Source of the DNA: an uncultured Clostridia bacterium
Lineage (GTDB): Bacteria; Bacillota; Clostridia; Oscillospirales; Ruminococcaceae
NCBI GenBank assembly: GCA_947627875.1
Contig: CANQXS010000006.1
Span: forward strand, 1 to 64,000
Reading direction: 5' to 3'
DNA length: 64,000 bases
Shown here: positions 57,665-64,000 of the stretch, piece after piece
How positions within the stretch are numbered: position 1 is the stretch's first letter
How the letters are laid out: each line of letters starts with the position of its first letter
Program-made: the position numbers and the translations under genes
The notes under the pieces: generated by a model
Seen by the model: only the letters and a program-made list of their open reading frames with translations
What the model was told of the DNA's origin: nothing
Databases searched by the model: none

Positions 57665-58264
57665 TCAATTCCGCCCGCGCAATATTTTCCTTTTGCCCCA
57701 AAGCTTCTTTATCTCAGGTAGCGCGCAGACCACAGCTCCAGCAGCGGCGAACACTATCAGCAGCCAGAAGAACCACCAGAGGTTATACTCATATAAAAGC
57801 GCTTTCAGACCGGTACTCACCCTCACGGTTACGCCGTCTCCCACAATACCGGAGAAGTGGTTTCCGCTCACTCCGCTCGCGACATCTTCGACCCATGTCG
57901 CCCCGGTTACCGAAGCATAGACCGACATAACTATTATTATAAGCGCCGATACCGCCATCATAATAGCGCCGGCGACCCTGCAAATGAGCTTTTTGCCGAT
58001 TTTTGACCACTCCGAAACCCGCTCGCCTTGAGGCTTGCTCGGCTCGGGCGCGGGCTCGTCGAGGTCGAGAGAGTCGTTTAAGAGCCTGTCGATGCTCACG
58101 TTAAAAATGCGGCTTATGCTCATAAGGTTCACGGCGTCGGGCAGGGCGTCGCCGCTCTCCCACTTCGAGAGCGCCTGCCGCGAAACGCCTATTTTTTCGG
58201 CGAACTGCTCCTGAGTGAGCCCCTCTCTGCGGCGTATTTTCTGAAGCTTTTCCGATGTAGTCAT
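57665..58264 (-). CDS. XRE HTH protein with two membrane helices
   Basis: 199 residues from ATG at 58264 with AAAGGAGGT. HTH ~5-65 (TTSEKLQKIRRREGLTQEQFAEKIGVSRQALSKWESGDALPDAVNLMSISRIFNVSIDRLL). Then linker and two transmembrane helices (~95-120 and ~160-185), the last ending in a Lys/Arg tail. Membrane-tied HTH proteins of this form occur widely in Clostridia and may respond to envelope state. Stands alone. Confidence 0.82.
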   Translation of the reverse strand: MTTSEKLQKIRRREGLTQEQFAEKIGVSRQALSKWESGDALPDAVNLMSISRIFNVSIDRLLNDSLDLDEPAPEPSKPQGERVSEWSKIGKKLICRVAGAIMMAVSALIIIVMSVYASVTGATWVEDVASGVSGNHFSGIVGDGVTVRVSTGLKALLYEYNLWWFFWLLIVFAAAGAVVCALPEIKKLWGKRKILRGRN

Positions 58265-58394
58265 TATTATGACCTCCTTTGTGATTTTCTGACCCGATTT
58301 TACCACCTTGGCGGCAAAGTGTCAATAAACGCGGGTTTTCAATGGCGCAACAAAACTTTACATTCGCTTTGCAATCTGATAATATTTATTTCTG

Positions 58395-58420
58395 TGCAAC
58401 CTTTTTGCGATTTTGACGAT
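58395..58420 (+). promoter_or_regulatory. Predicted ECF promoter of the second sigma operon
   Basis: TGCAAC (58395-58400), 16 bp containing CTTTTTGCGA, CGAT (58417-58420), about 45 bp before the sigma start. Similar to the motif at 40637-40663. Confidence 0.5.
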
Positions 58421-58464
58421 ATATAAGTTAGGCGCCTGAAAAAATCAAAGGATAGGAGATGTTT

Positions 58465-59022
58465 ATGCAGGACGTACAAATAGTGGAGCTGTTTTTGCGG
58501 CGCGACGAAGAGTCGCTCTCGGAGGCTCGGCAAAAATACGGCGGCTATCTCAAAAAGATCGCCTATAATATCCTTGGCGACTTCGGGGAAAGCGAGGAGT
58601 GCTTAAACGACGCTCTGCTTCGGGCTTGGAACTCTATTCCGCCCCAGAAGCCCGACGACCTTCGCACATACCTCGTTATGCTTACCCGCCGCTGCGCGGT
58701 TGATACTCTCAGAAAGCGCACGAGGCAGAAGCGCAGGTCGGCGGAGTATTCCGTTTCGCTCGAGGAGCTCGATATAAGCCTCTCGGACGGCAACACCCCC
58801 GAGCGCGAGGTCGAGCTCGGGCTCCTGACGTCGGCAATAAACGACTGGCTCAATACCCTGCCGCCGATCCAACGGCAGGCATTCGTGGGGCGCTATTATT
58901 TCTGCGACCCCGTGAATCAAATCGCAAAATACCTCGGCATCAGCCCGACCAACGCCAAAACGCTGCTCAGGCGGGCGAGGCTGAGCCTGAAGGCATATCT
59001 TGAAAAGGAGTGTATAATATGA
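58465..59022 (+). CDS. ECF-family RNA polymerase sigma factor
   Basis: 185 residues from ATG at 58465 (GGAG 6 nt upstream; another ATG two codons earlier abuts the site). Region 2 ~20-85 (KYGGYLKKIAYNILGDFGESEECLNDALLRAWNSIPPQKPDDLRTYLVMLTRRCAVDTLRK), region 4 ~125-180 (LPPIQRQAFVGRYYFCDPVNQIAKYLGISPTNAKTLLRRARLSLKAYL). Same family as the 40699 gene. Coupled by ATGA to its membrane partner. Confidence 0.93.
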   Translation: MQDVQIVELFLRRDEESLSEARQKYGGYLKKIAYNILGDFGESEECLNDALLRAWNSIPPQKPDDLRTYLVMLTRRCAVDTLRKRTRQKRRSAEYSVSLEELDISLSDGNTPEREVELGLLTSAINDWLNTLPPIQRQAFVGRYYFCDPVNQIAKYLGISPTNAKTLLRRARLSLKAYLEKECII

Positions 59023-59618
59023 AAAAAGAGTTACTCGAAAAGGCTATAGAGGGTATATCCGAGAGCGCCGTTGCGGACGTCGCCTCATTAAGAGAAAACA
59101 CCGCCGCAAAGAGCCGCAGGCTTCCGAAAATCGCTGCCGTCGCCGCCGTTATAGCGGTATGCGGAGCTATGGCGGTCGCTGTCGCGGCGGGCGGCGGGCT
59201 TATCGACGTTAAAAACCCGTTCGGAACGGTTATCGGGCAGGAATACGTCGGCGACGCAAGCGGTGATTTAAAGGTGAGCCTTATCGGTTTTAATGAAAAC
59301 GGTCCGGAGCTCAGAGTCGAAAAGACCGACCCCGATTCAAAGCTCGACCTCAACGGCTGCACCTTCACCCCGCTCGGCTACGCCGTAAAAGACGAAAGCG
59401 GAAAAACAGTCCTCGGCGACGGGTCAGACTTAAAGTGCGCCGAAGAATGGTATGAAGCGCTCGGCTGCGGCACCTATACGTTCGAGATCGACGGCTTAAG
59501 AGCGGAATCAAAGGGCGATCAGCCGCTCGAAATAAACGGCAGATGGACGACCGTGTTCACTGTTTCGCTCGTCGACGGCAAATACACCTGCACCGCAGAA
59601 TATATTCCGCTGCCGTAA
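59019..59618 (+). CDS. Membrane anti-sigma-like protein
   Basis: 199 residues, ATG overlapping the sigma stop. Cytosolic N-terminus (~1-40, KELLEKAIEGISESAVADVASLREN), one Ala-rich span (~44-66), then a ~130-residue beta-rich external domain (DLKVSLIGFNENGPELRVEKTDPDSKLDLNGCTFTPLG). Normal size for the family, in contrast to the 882-residue protein at 41250. Confidence 0.8.
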   Translation: MKKELLEKAIEGISESAVADVASLRENTAAKSRRLPKIAAVAAVIAVCGAMAVAVAAGGGLIDVKNPFGTVIGQEYVGDASGDLKVSLIGFNENGPELRVEKTDPDSKLDLNGCTFTPLGYAVKDESGKTVLGDGSDLKCAEEWYEALGCGTYTFEIDGLRAESKGDQPLEINGRWTTVFTVSLVDGKYTCTAEYIPLP

Positions 59619-59633
59619 TCCGCACGGCATAGA

Positions 59634-59660
59634 AAAGAGGGGTTTAACCCCTCTTTTTTT
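59634..59660. terminator. Bidirectional terminator
   Basis: AAAGAGGGG (59634-59642) and CCCCTCTTT (59648-59656) with T/A runs on both sides, between the anti-sigma gene and the convergent aminopeptidase gene. Confidence 0.9.
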
Positions 59661-59666
59661 GCTTTA

Positions 59667-61232
59667 TTAAGCTTCGAGAGCGTAGCCGCCGTCGGGAGTG
59701 CGGGTGAGCTTTGTGCGGAAGAACTCCGCCGCCGCGCGCTCGAGATAGAGCGTATCCATCGAGCCCGCGGTCTCGTAGCTCGAATGCATCGCGAGCTGGG
59801 CAAGACCTATATCCGCAGTCGGAATCGAGAGCCGAGTCGCCGAGATATTTCCGAGAGTCCCGCCTCCCGGCTTGTCTGAGCGGTTGGCAAATGTCTGGAC
59901 CGGCACCCCAACTGCCGCGCAGATTTTCTTGAATATCGCCGCAGATACCGCGTCGGTCGCGTAGGACTGCCGCGCGTTGAATTTGAGGACTATACCGCCG
60001 TTCATAAACGGGCGGTTTACCGGATCGGCGTATTCGGGGTGGTTCGGGTGGACGGCGTGGGCGTTGTCGGCAGAGAGCGCGAAGCTCTGAGAGAGCATCT
60101 GCGCCTTGTTCTTTCCGAGCGCCGAGCAGATGCGTTCGACCGCAGTCACCAAGAAGTCGGAATCGGCGCCCTGAGCGGTCCTGCTGCCGACCTCTTCGTT
60201 GTCGAAAACGGCAAGGAGCGAAACGGTATCGCGGTTGCCGCCCGCCAAAAGCCCCTGCAAGCCCGCGTAGGCACACTGCATATCGTCGAGCCTCGGCGAC
60301 GAGACGTATTCCCTGTCGGCTCCCCAAACCGCTCCGGCGGTCTTGTTATATAGGTAGAGGTCTGCCCCGAGGATATCCTTTTCGCGGACTCCCGCGGCAT
60401 CGGCGACGCTCTGCATAAGCGTTCCCTTAGCCTTCTCGGAGCCGAGAAGCGGGATAGTATCGACCTGCGGGTTAAAAGCAAAGCCGTCGTTTACGTTGCG
60501 CTGCATATGGATAGCGACGTTAGGGATCACGACCGTCATATTCTCGAGGTTTACGAGCTGGGTCTTTACGCCGCCAGGGGTCGAAACTGCCGCCCTTCCC
60601 GCGACGGAAAGCGGTCTGTCGAGCCAGGAAGACATTATTCCGCCGCCGTAAGCCTCGGTGTTGAGGCGGATATAATGCCCGATGGTCTCGAGCTCGGCGT
60701 CGGGCTTGAGCTTAAAGGTGGGGCTGTCGCAATGCGCGGCATAGATATTGAAGCCCCGAGGGTCGCCCTCGCCCACCTTAAACGCGAGCACCGCCGAGCC
60801 GTTTCGGGTCACGAAATACTTCCCGCCCGGGGCTATCTGCCAATCCTCCCATTCGCCGAGAGGCTCGAAGCCCTCGTTTGAGAGCTTGCGGACGATATTA
60901 TCGACGGCGTGGAACGTAGTCGGCGAAGCGGCGATAAAGGCGGTGAGCTTTTCTGCGCTCGAGCGGTTGTCGGTCATATCGATGAGGTTTTCGCCGTCGG
61001 GCGAGGCGTTATCCGCCGAGTGACCCATTTCTGCGGTCAGCCCGAGGATATATTCGCTCGAAACGTCGTAGAGCCTGATGAGGCGCTTTAAGGTCTCGGG
61101 GTTGGGGGCGGTATCGCCGTTTTCATATCTCGAGAGCGACTTGTTGGATATCCCGATGGCGTCAAAAACGTCCATCTGGGAAAGCCCTCTGCGCTTGCGC
61201 GCCTTTCTTAAGCGCTCGCCGAATGTTGTCAT
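59667..61232 (-). CDS. M18 aspartyl aminopeptidase fused to N-terminal XRE HTH domain
   Basis: 521 residues; stand-alone M18 enzymes have ~430. Residues ~1-68 are a clean XRE HTH (FGERLRKARKRRGLSQMDVFDAIGISNKSLSRYENGDTAPNPETLKRLIRLYDVSSEYILGL). The M18 part (~85-521) has metal ligands in YAAHCDSPTF (His), FDNEEVGSRTAQG (Glu-Glu), SADNAHAVHPNHPEY (Asp, His) and AMHSSYETAGSMD (His), plus LDRPLSVAGR. M18 aminopeptidases remove N-terminal acidic residues in large dodecameric shells. No stop or ribosome site separates the two domains, so a DNA-binding metallopeptidase is predicted. Role could be regulatory sensing of peptides. Confidence 0.9.
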   Translation of the reverse strand: MTTFGERLRKARKRRGLSQMDVFDAIGISNKSLSRYENGDTAPNPETLKRLIRLYDVSSEYILGLTAEMGHSADNASPDGENLIDMTDNRSSAEKLTAFIAASPTTFHAVDNIVRKLSNEGFEPLGEWEDWQIAPGGKYFVTRNGSAVLAFKVGEGDPRGFNIYAAHCDSPTFKLKPDAELETIGHYIRLNTEAYGGGIMSSWLDRPLSVAGRAAVSTPGGVKTQLVNLENMTVVIPNVAIHMQRNVNDGFAFNPQVDTIPLLGSEKAKGTLMQSVADAAGVREKDILGADLYLYNKTAGAVWGADREYVSSPRLDDMQCAYAGLQGLLAGGNRDTVSLLAVFDNEEVGSRTAQGADSDFLVTAVERICSALGKNKAQMLSQSFALSADNAHAVHPNHPEYADPVNRPFMNGGIVLKFNARQSYATDAVSAAIFKKICAAVGVPVQTFANRSDKPGGGTLGNISATRLSIPTADIGLAQLAMHSSYETAGSMDTLYLERAAAEFFRTKLTRTPDGGYALEA

Positions 61233-61234
61233 AA

Positions 61235-61723
61235 TTATTCCTCGCTTTCTTTATCAGCTTTTATTTCCTTTAAGTGGTTAAGATGTATTCCTATATGCCC
61301 TATCGCCAGAGGCACTACAAAAAGCGCAAGGTGGGTGTTCCTGCCGTAGACCGCCAAAAGCGCGAACGCCGCGACCGGAAGGACAGCCCCCGCGACGGGT
61401 ATTCCGAAAAGACCGGAATAGAAATCCTCGAGGCGCTTTTCGCTCTTAAAATAGCGTATCCACCAAACCTCGTAGAGTATCATGCACACCGCCGAGGCTG
61501 TAAGCCAGAGGAGCCAAGGGTTTAGACCCTGCGGGTTGAATTCGCGGTATATCGGCGATATCATAGTTACGCCGACCTCGCCTATCCGCTCGAGGATACC
61601 GAGTATCCTGTCCTCCTTCTTAAGGCTTTCATAGCCCTTCGGCTTGTTTTTTATCCAAACTATATTCGGGACGTAAAGCGCTATGAGCCATATCAGCCCG
61701 ATATAAGAAAATCCGAGCGTCAC
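61235..61723 (-). CDS. Four-span membrane protein, unknown
   Basis: 162 residues from GTG at 61723 with GGGG 7 nt upstream, starting four bp after the nucleosidase stop; the long reading starting at 61819 lies inside that gene. Four predicted spans with WWIRYFKSEKRLEDFYSGLFGIPVAGAVLPV. Common uncharacterised Clostridia membrane protein. Ends three bp before the aminopeptidase gene start, so the three minus-strand genes probably form one operon. Confidence 0.7.
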   Translation of the reverse strand: MTLGFSYIGLIWLIALYVPNIVWIKNKPKGYESLKKEDRILGILERIGEVGVTMISPIYREFNPQGLNPWLLWLTASAVCMILYEVWWIRYFKSEKRLEDFYSGLFGIPVAGAVLPVAAFALLAVYGRNTHLALFVVPLAIGHIGIHLNHLKEIKADKESEE

Positions 61724-61727
61724 GCCG

Positions 61728-62411
61728 TCACCCCAGCTTTTCAAGAACTCCGAGCATCGCACGAACGCAGCTCCCCGCCGCCTCCGAGACCATAGCCTCG
61801 AATTCCTCTGCTCCGGCATTTACGCTGTCCGAGACAGCTTTTATCATCAGCGCCGGAACCCCCGCGCGGTTGGCGGTGAGAAGTATCCCCGCAGATTCCA
61901 TTTCGCATATCTTCGCGCCGAAAAGACGGTTGAGCTCGCGCTTTCTTTCGGGCGAGCCGACGAATTTATCCGCCGAGGCGCATATCACCCTCACAAGAGA
62001 GGGCTCGGCGGCTGTAGCCGCGCTTATAAGCTCCTCTGAGGCGGGGATATAAACGTCGGGGTAATCGGGGTAGCGCCCGGGCTCACAGCCGTCTATCTCC
62101 GAGAGGTCGAAGTCGTAATGAACGACCTTTTCAACTACTACCGCCCGAGTTAAAGTCATATCGTCGGAGAGCCCGCCGCATATCCCGAAGTTTACTATCA
62201 TCTCAACGCCGTATTTAGTTATCAGCATCTGGGTCGCGGAGGCGGCGTATATCTCCCCCACCCCGCTCTTTACGACGTAAAGGGTGTTCTTTCCTATTCC
62301 GTAGGACCTTACCTCGTATCCGCCGAAGCTCTCGACTCCGAGGGGCTCGCCTATTCTCAAAAGAAGCGCCTCGACCTCGCTCGCCATAGCAACTATCATA
62401 CCTATTTTCAT
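61728..62411 (-). CDS. mtnN: 5'-methylthioadenosine/S-adenosylhomocysteine nucleosidase
   Basis: 227 residues from ATG at 62411 (AAAGGA 9 nt upstream). GMIVAMASEVEALL, VVKSGVGEIYAASATQMLITKYGVEMIVNFGICGGL, and the catalytic ICEMESAGILLTANRAGVPALMIKAVSDSV block (Glu-Met-Glu and Asp of the PNP/UDP family) are present. It hydrolyses MTA and SAH in the methionine/SAM recycling path, cytoplasmic. Confidence 0.92.
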   Translation of the reverse strand: MKIGMIVAMASEVEALLLRIGEPLGVESFGGYEVRSYGIGKNTLYVVKSGVGEIYAASATQMLITKYGVEMIVNFGICGGLSDDMTLTRAVVVEKVVHYDFDLSEIDGCEPGRYPDYPDVYIPASEELISAATAAEPSLVRVICASADKFVGSPERKRELNRLFGAKICEMESAGILLTANRAGVPALMIKAVSDSVNAGAEEFEAMVSEAAGSCVRAMLGVLEKLG

Positions 62412-62586
62412 TTTTTTGGATCCTTTCAAAGCTCTTTATGCTTATTTTAACACCCGCCGCGCGATTTTTCAACACTTATTCCGAACAATACTCCAATAAT
62501 TCTGCAAAATTTCATAATTCGGACACACTTACCGCCCGAATATGCTATATAATAAGATTATGGAAAATCTGTTCGGAGGGATAATT

Positions 62587-63261
62587 ATGGCAAAAATACT
62601 TATTGTTGACGATGAGGCGAAGATCCGCGAGGTCGTTAAGGAATACGCCGCATTCGAGGGCTACGAGGTAGTCGAGGCTGCCGACGGAATGGAAGCGGTT
62701 GAAAAGGTAAAAGCCGACCACGATTTCGACTGCATTATCCTCGATATCATGATGCCGAAGTTAGACGGCTATTCCGCCTGCAAGGAGATAAAGAAAATTA
62801 AGAACATCCCCGTTATAATGCTCTCGGCGCGCGGCGAGGAATACGACAAGCTCTTCGGCTTCGAGGTGGGTATCGACGACTACGTTGTAAAGCCTTTTTC
62901 GCCGAAGGAGCTTATGGCAAGGATAAAGGTCGCTATTAAGAGAAGCTCGCGCGAACCTGTCGAAGATGTCCTTACCTATAAGGGGCTCGTCATCAACTTT
63001 GCCGCCCGCGACGTTATCATCGACGGCAAGCGCGTCCAGATGACCCCGAAGGAGTATGACATTCTTTTCTTCCTCGCAAAGAATATGAACATCGCGATGT
63101 CGCGCGAGAAGCTCCTTGAAGAGGTCTGGGGCTTCGACTTTTACGGCGACGACCGCACCGTTGACACCCACATAAAAATGCTCCGCAACAGCCTCGGTCC
63201 TTACCGCGACCTCATCGTTACTCTGAGAGGAATGGGGTATAAATTTGACAACATCAAATAA
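62587..63261 (+). CDS. OmpR/PhoB-family response regulator
   Basis: 224 residues from ATG at 62587 with CGGAGGG; an in-frame ATG at 62542 has no site. Receiver (~1-120): VDDEAKIREVV, phospho-acceptor in CIILDIMMPKLDG, VIMLSARGEEYD, Lys in YVVKPFSPKEL. Winged-helix domain (~135-222): LTPKEYDILFFLAKNMNIAMSREKLLEEVWGFDFYGDDRTVDTHIKMLRNSLG. Its stop lies inside the following kinase gene start, so both are co-translated. Confidence 0.95.
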   Translation: MAKILIVDDEAKIREVVKEYAAFEGYEVVEAADGMEAVEKVKADHDFDCIILDIMMPKLDGYSACKEIKKIKNIPVIMLSARGEEYDKLFGFEVGIDDYVVKPFSPKELMARIKVAIKRSSREPVEDVLTYKGLVINFAARDVIIDGKRVQMTPKEYDILFFLAKNMNIAMSREKLLEEVWGFDFYGDDRTVDTHIKMLRNSLGPYRDLIVTLRGMGYKFDNIK

Positions 63262-64000
63262 AAAAGCTCGGCGGGCTCTTTCGCTCCGCTCGACGATATG
63301 GGTATACTTCGCGGTATTTACCGCCGTTATACTCATTCTCGTCTGGTTCTTTCAGGTCTTCACGCTCGATAAATACTACGAAGCGACCACCCGCTCGAAG
63401 ATATACAGAATCGCCGCAGCCATAAACTCGGGGTTCGATTCTGAGCGCCCGCTTTCAAACCGCACCCTTATCGAGGACCTCGCCCACAGCAACACGATGA
63501 CCGTTGTGGTTACCGACCTCAACGGCAACCCGATGATATCGGCAGACTTTCTGGGCGGCTTCTCGGCTCTTACCGCGGGCGGAGGCTATAAGCTCTTCGA
63601 CTTCCGTTCGGAGGTCCTTAAAAGCGAAACCGGCTACTTCCTCTCGGTTATGACAAACGAGCGCTTCAACACCACCGAATTCATCTACGGCGGTAGGCTC
63701 GGCGACGATTACCTTGTTTTCATCAATTCCTCGCTCGAACCGATAGGACCCGTCGCAGAGGTAATAAAGGAACAGCTTGTTTTTATCTCGCTGATAACCC
63801 TGCTGCTCGGTCTGTTTATAACGTTCCTGCTCTCAAACCGCCTCTCGCGCCCCTTTAAACACATCACCGCCGCAGCCGAACGGCTCGCCTCGGGCGACTA
63901 TACCACCCATTTCGAGGGCGGAGGATATGCCGAGATAAACGAGCTCTCTGACGCGCTCAACTACGCGGGCTCAGAGATATCGAAGGTCGATTCGCTGAGA
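63245..64000 (+). CDS. Sensor histidine kinase, 3'-truncated by window
   Basis: Starts at TTG 63245 (GGGG 7 nt upstream), overlapping the regulator stop by 17 bp, and remains open to the window end (252 codons). First span ~18-40 (WVYFAVFTAVILILVWFFQVF), external sensor part ~41-175 (NSGFDSERPLSNRTLIEDLAHSNTMTVVVTDLNGNPM), second span ~176-198, then a HAMP domain (LSRPFKHITAAAERLASGDYTTHFEGGGYAEINELSDALNYAGSEI). The dimerisation and ATPase parts lie outside. Partner of the OmpR-type regulator. Confidence 0.9.
   Translation, partial: MTTSNKKARRALSLRSTIWVYFAVFTAVILILVWFFQVFTLDKYYEATTRSKIYRIAAAINSGFDSERPLSNRTLIEDLAHSNTMTVVVTDLNGNPMISADFLGGFSALTAGGGYKLFDFRSEVLKSETGYFLSVMTNERFNTTEFIYGGRLGDDYLVFINSSLEPIGPVAEVIKEQLVFISLITLLLGLFITFLLSNRLSRPFKHITAAAERLASGDYTTHFEGGGYAEINELSDALNYAGSEISKVDSLR

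Noticed and set aside
59644-60327. 227-codon minus-strand frame inside the aminopeptidase gene
   Set aside because: Shadow frame of the M18 gene, Arg/Gly-rich without domains or ribosome site.

Overview
The window looks like a chromosomal stretch of an anaerobic Gram-positive Clostridia member, probably a gut Oscillospirales/Ruminococcaceae-type organism. The reasons are the strong AGGAGG ribosome sites with frequent GTG/TTG starts, class B sortase plus an LPxTG-like anchored giant adhesin, a type IV pilus-like locus with a DUF4860-type protein, ECF sigma/anti-sigma pairs, many lipoproteins and several Clostridia-style mobile elements. Species cannot be fixed from sequence alone.

Layout. (1) 1-5447: right end of an integrative element beside a tRNA-Ser(UGA). 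It carries an amidoligase-2 gene (5' cut by the window), a class II glutamine amidotransferase, a small serine resolvase with palindromic sites, a repressor with a 7-residue repeat linker, an excisionase and a tyrosine integrase. A 41-nt broken tRNA-Ser copy lies 150 bp further on. (2) 5700-8430: ordinary chromosome, two small genes, greA and lysS. (3) 8404-22084: a 13.65 kb phage-like element inserted in the last codons of lysS. attL and attR share ACGATGAAG; the element supplies a new lysS C-terminus and the displaced original tail survives at attR. It has a small terminase subunit, a 1399-residue tape-measure protein, a sigma-like protein, divergent repressor/HTH genes, a Prim-Pol/D5 helicase, small genes and an integrase. 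It has no portal, large terminase, capsid, tail tube or lysis genes, so a phage satellite is the best reading. It also holds a ten-copy CTACA iteron cluster and a nested 95-bp palindrome after the primase gene, both origin candidates. (4) 22147-23467: a BglII-like endonuclease and MT-A70 methyltransferase pair just outside attR.

(5) 23584-39536 (minus): a type IV pilus/type II secretion-like operon ending in a class B sortase, a transglutaminase-like lipoprotein, and a 3253-residue adhesin with about 22 repeat domains and a VPETG anchor. A LytTR regulator follows. (6) 40699-43898: an ECF sigma gene translationally coupled to an 882-residue membrane protein, a probable oversized anti-sigma factor. 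(7) 44310-57150: accessory region with a decayed large serine recombinase and its HTH gene, a lipoprotein nuclease toxin with an Imm70-like immunity gene, a surface protein, an SPFH/zinc-ribbon membrane cluster in which one gene is bracketed by two 172-bp inverted structured repeats, several regulators and a multi-hairpin RNA candidate. (8) 57548-64000: tRNA-Leu(UAG), a membrane HTH protein, a second ECF/anti-sigma pair, an M18 aminopeptidase fused to an N-terminal HTH domain, MTA/SAH nucleosidase, and a two-component system whose kinase runs off the window.

The strongest candidates for something undescribed are the TerS-plus-tape-measure satellite in lysS, the paired 172-bp elements with covarying terminal stems, the structured RNA at 56466-56647 and the HTH-M18 fusion.
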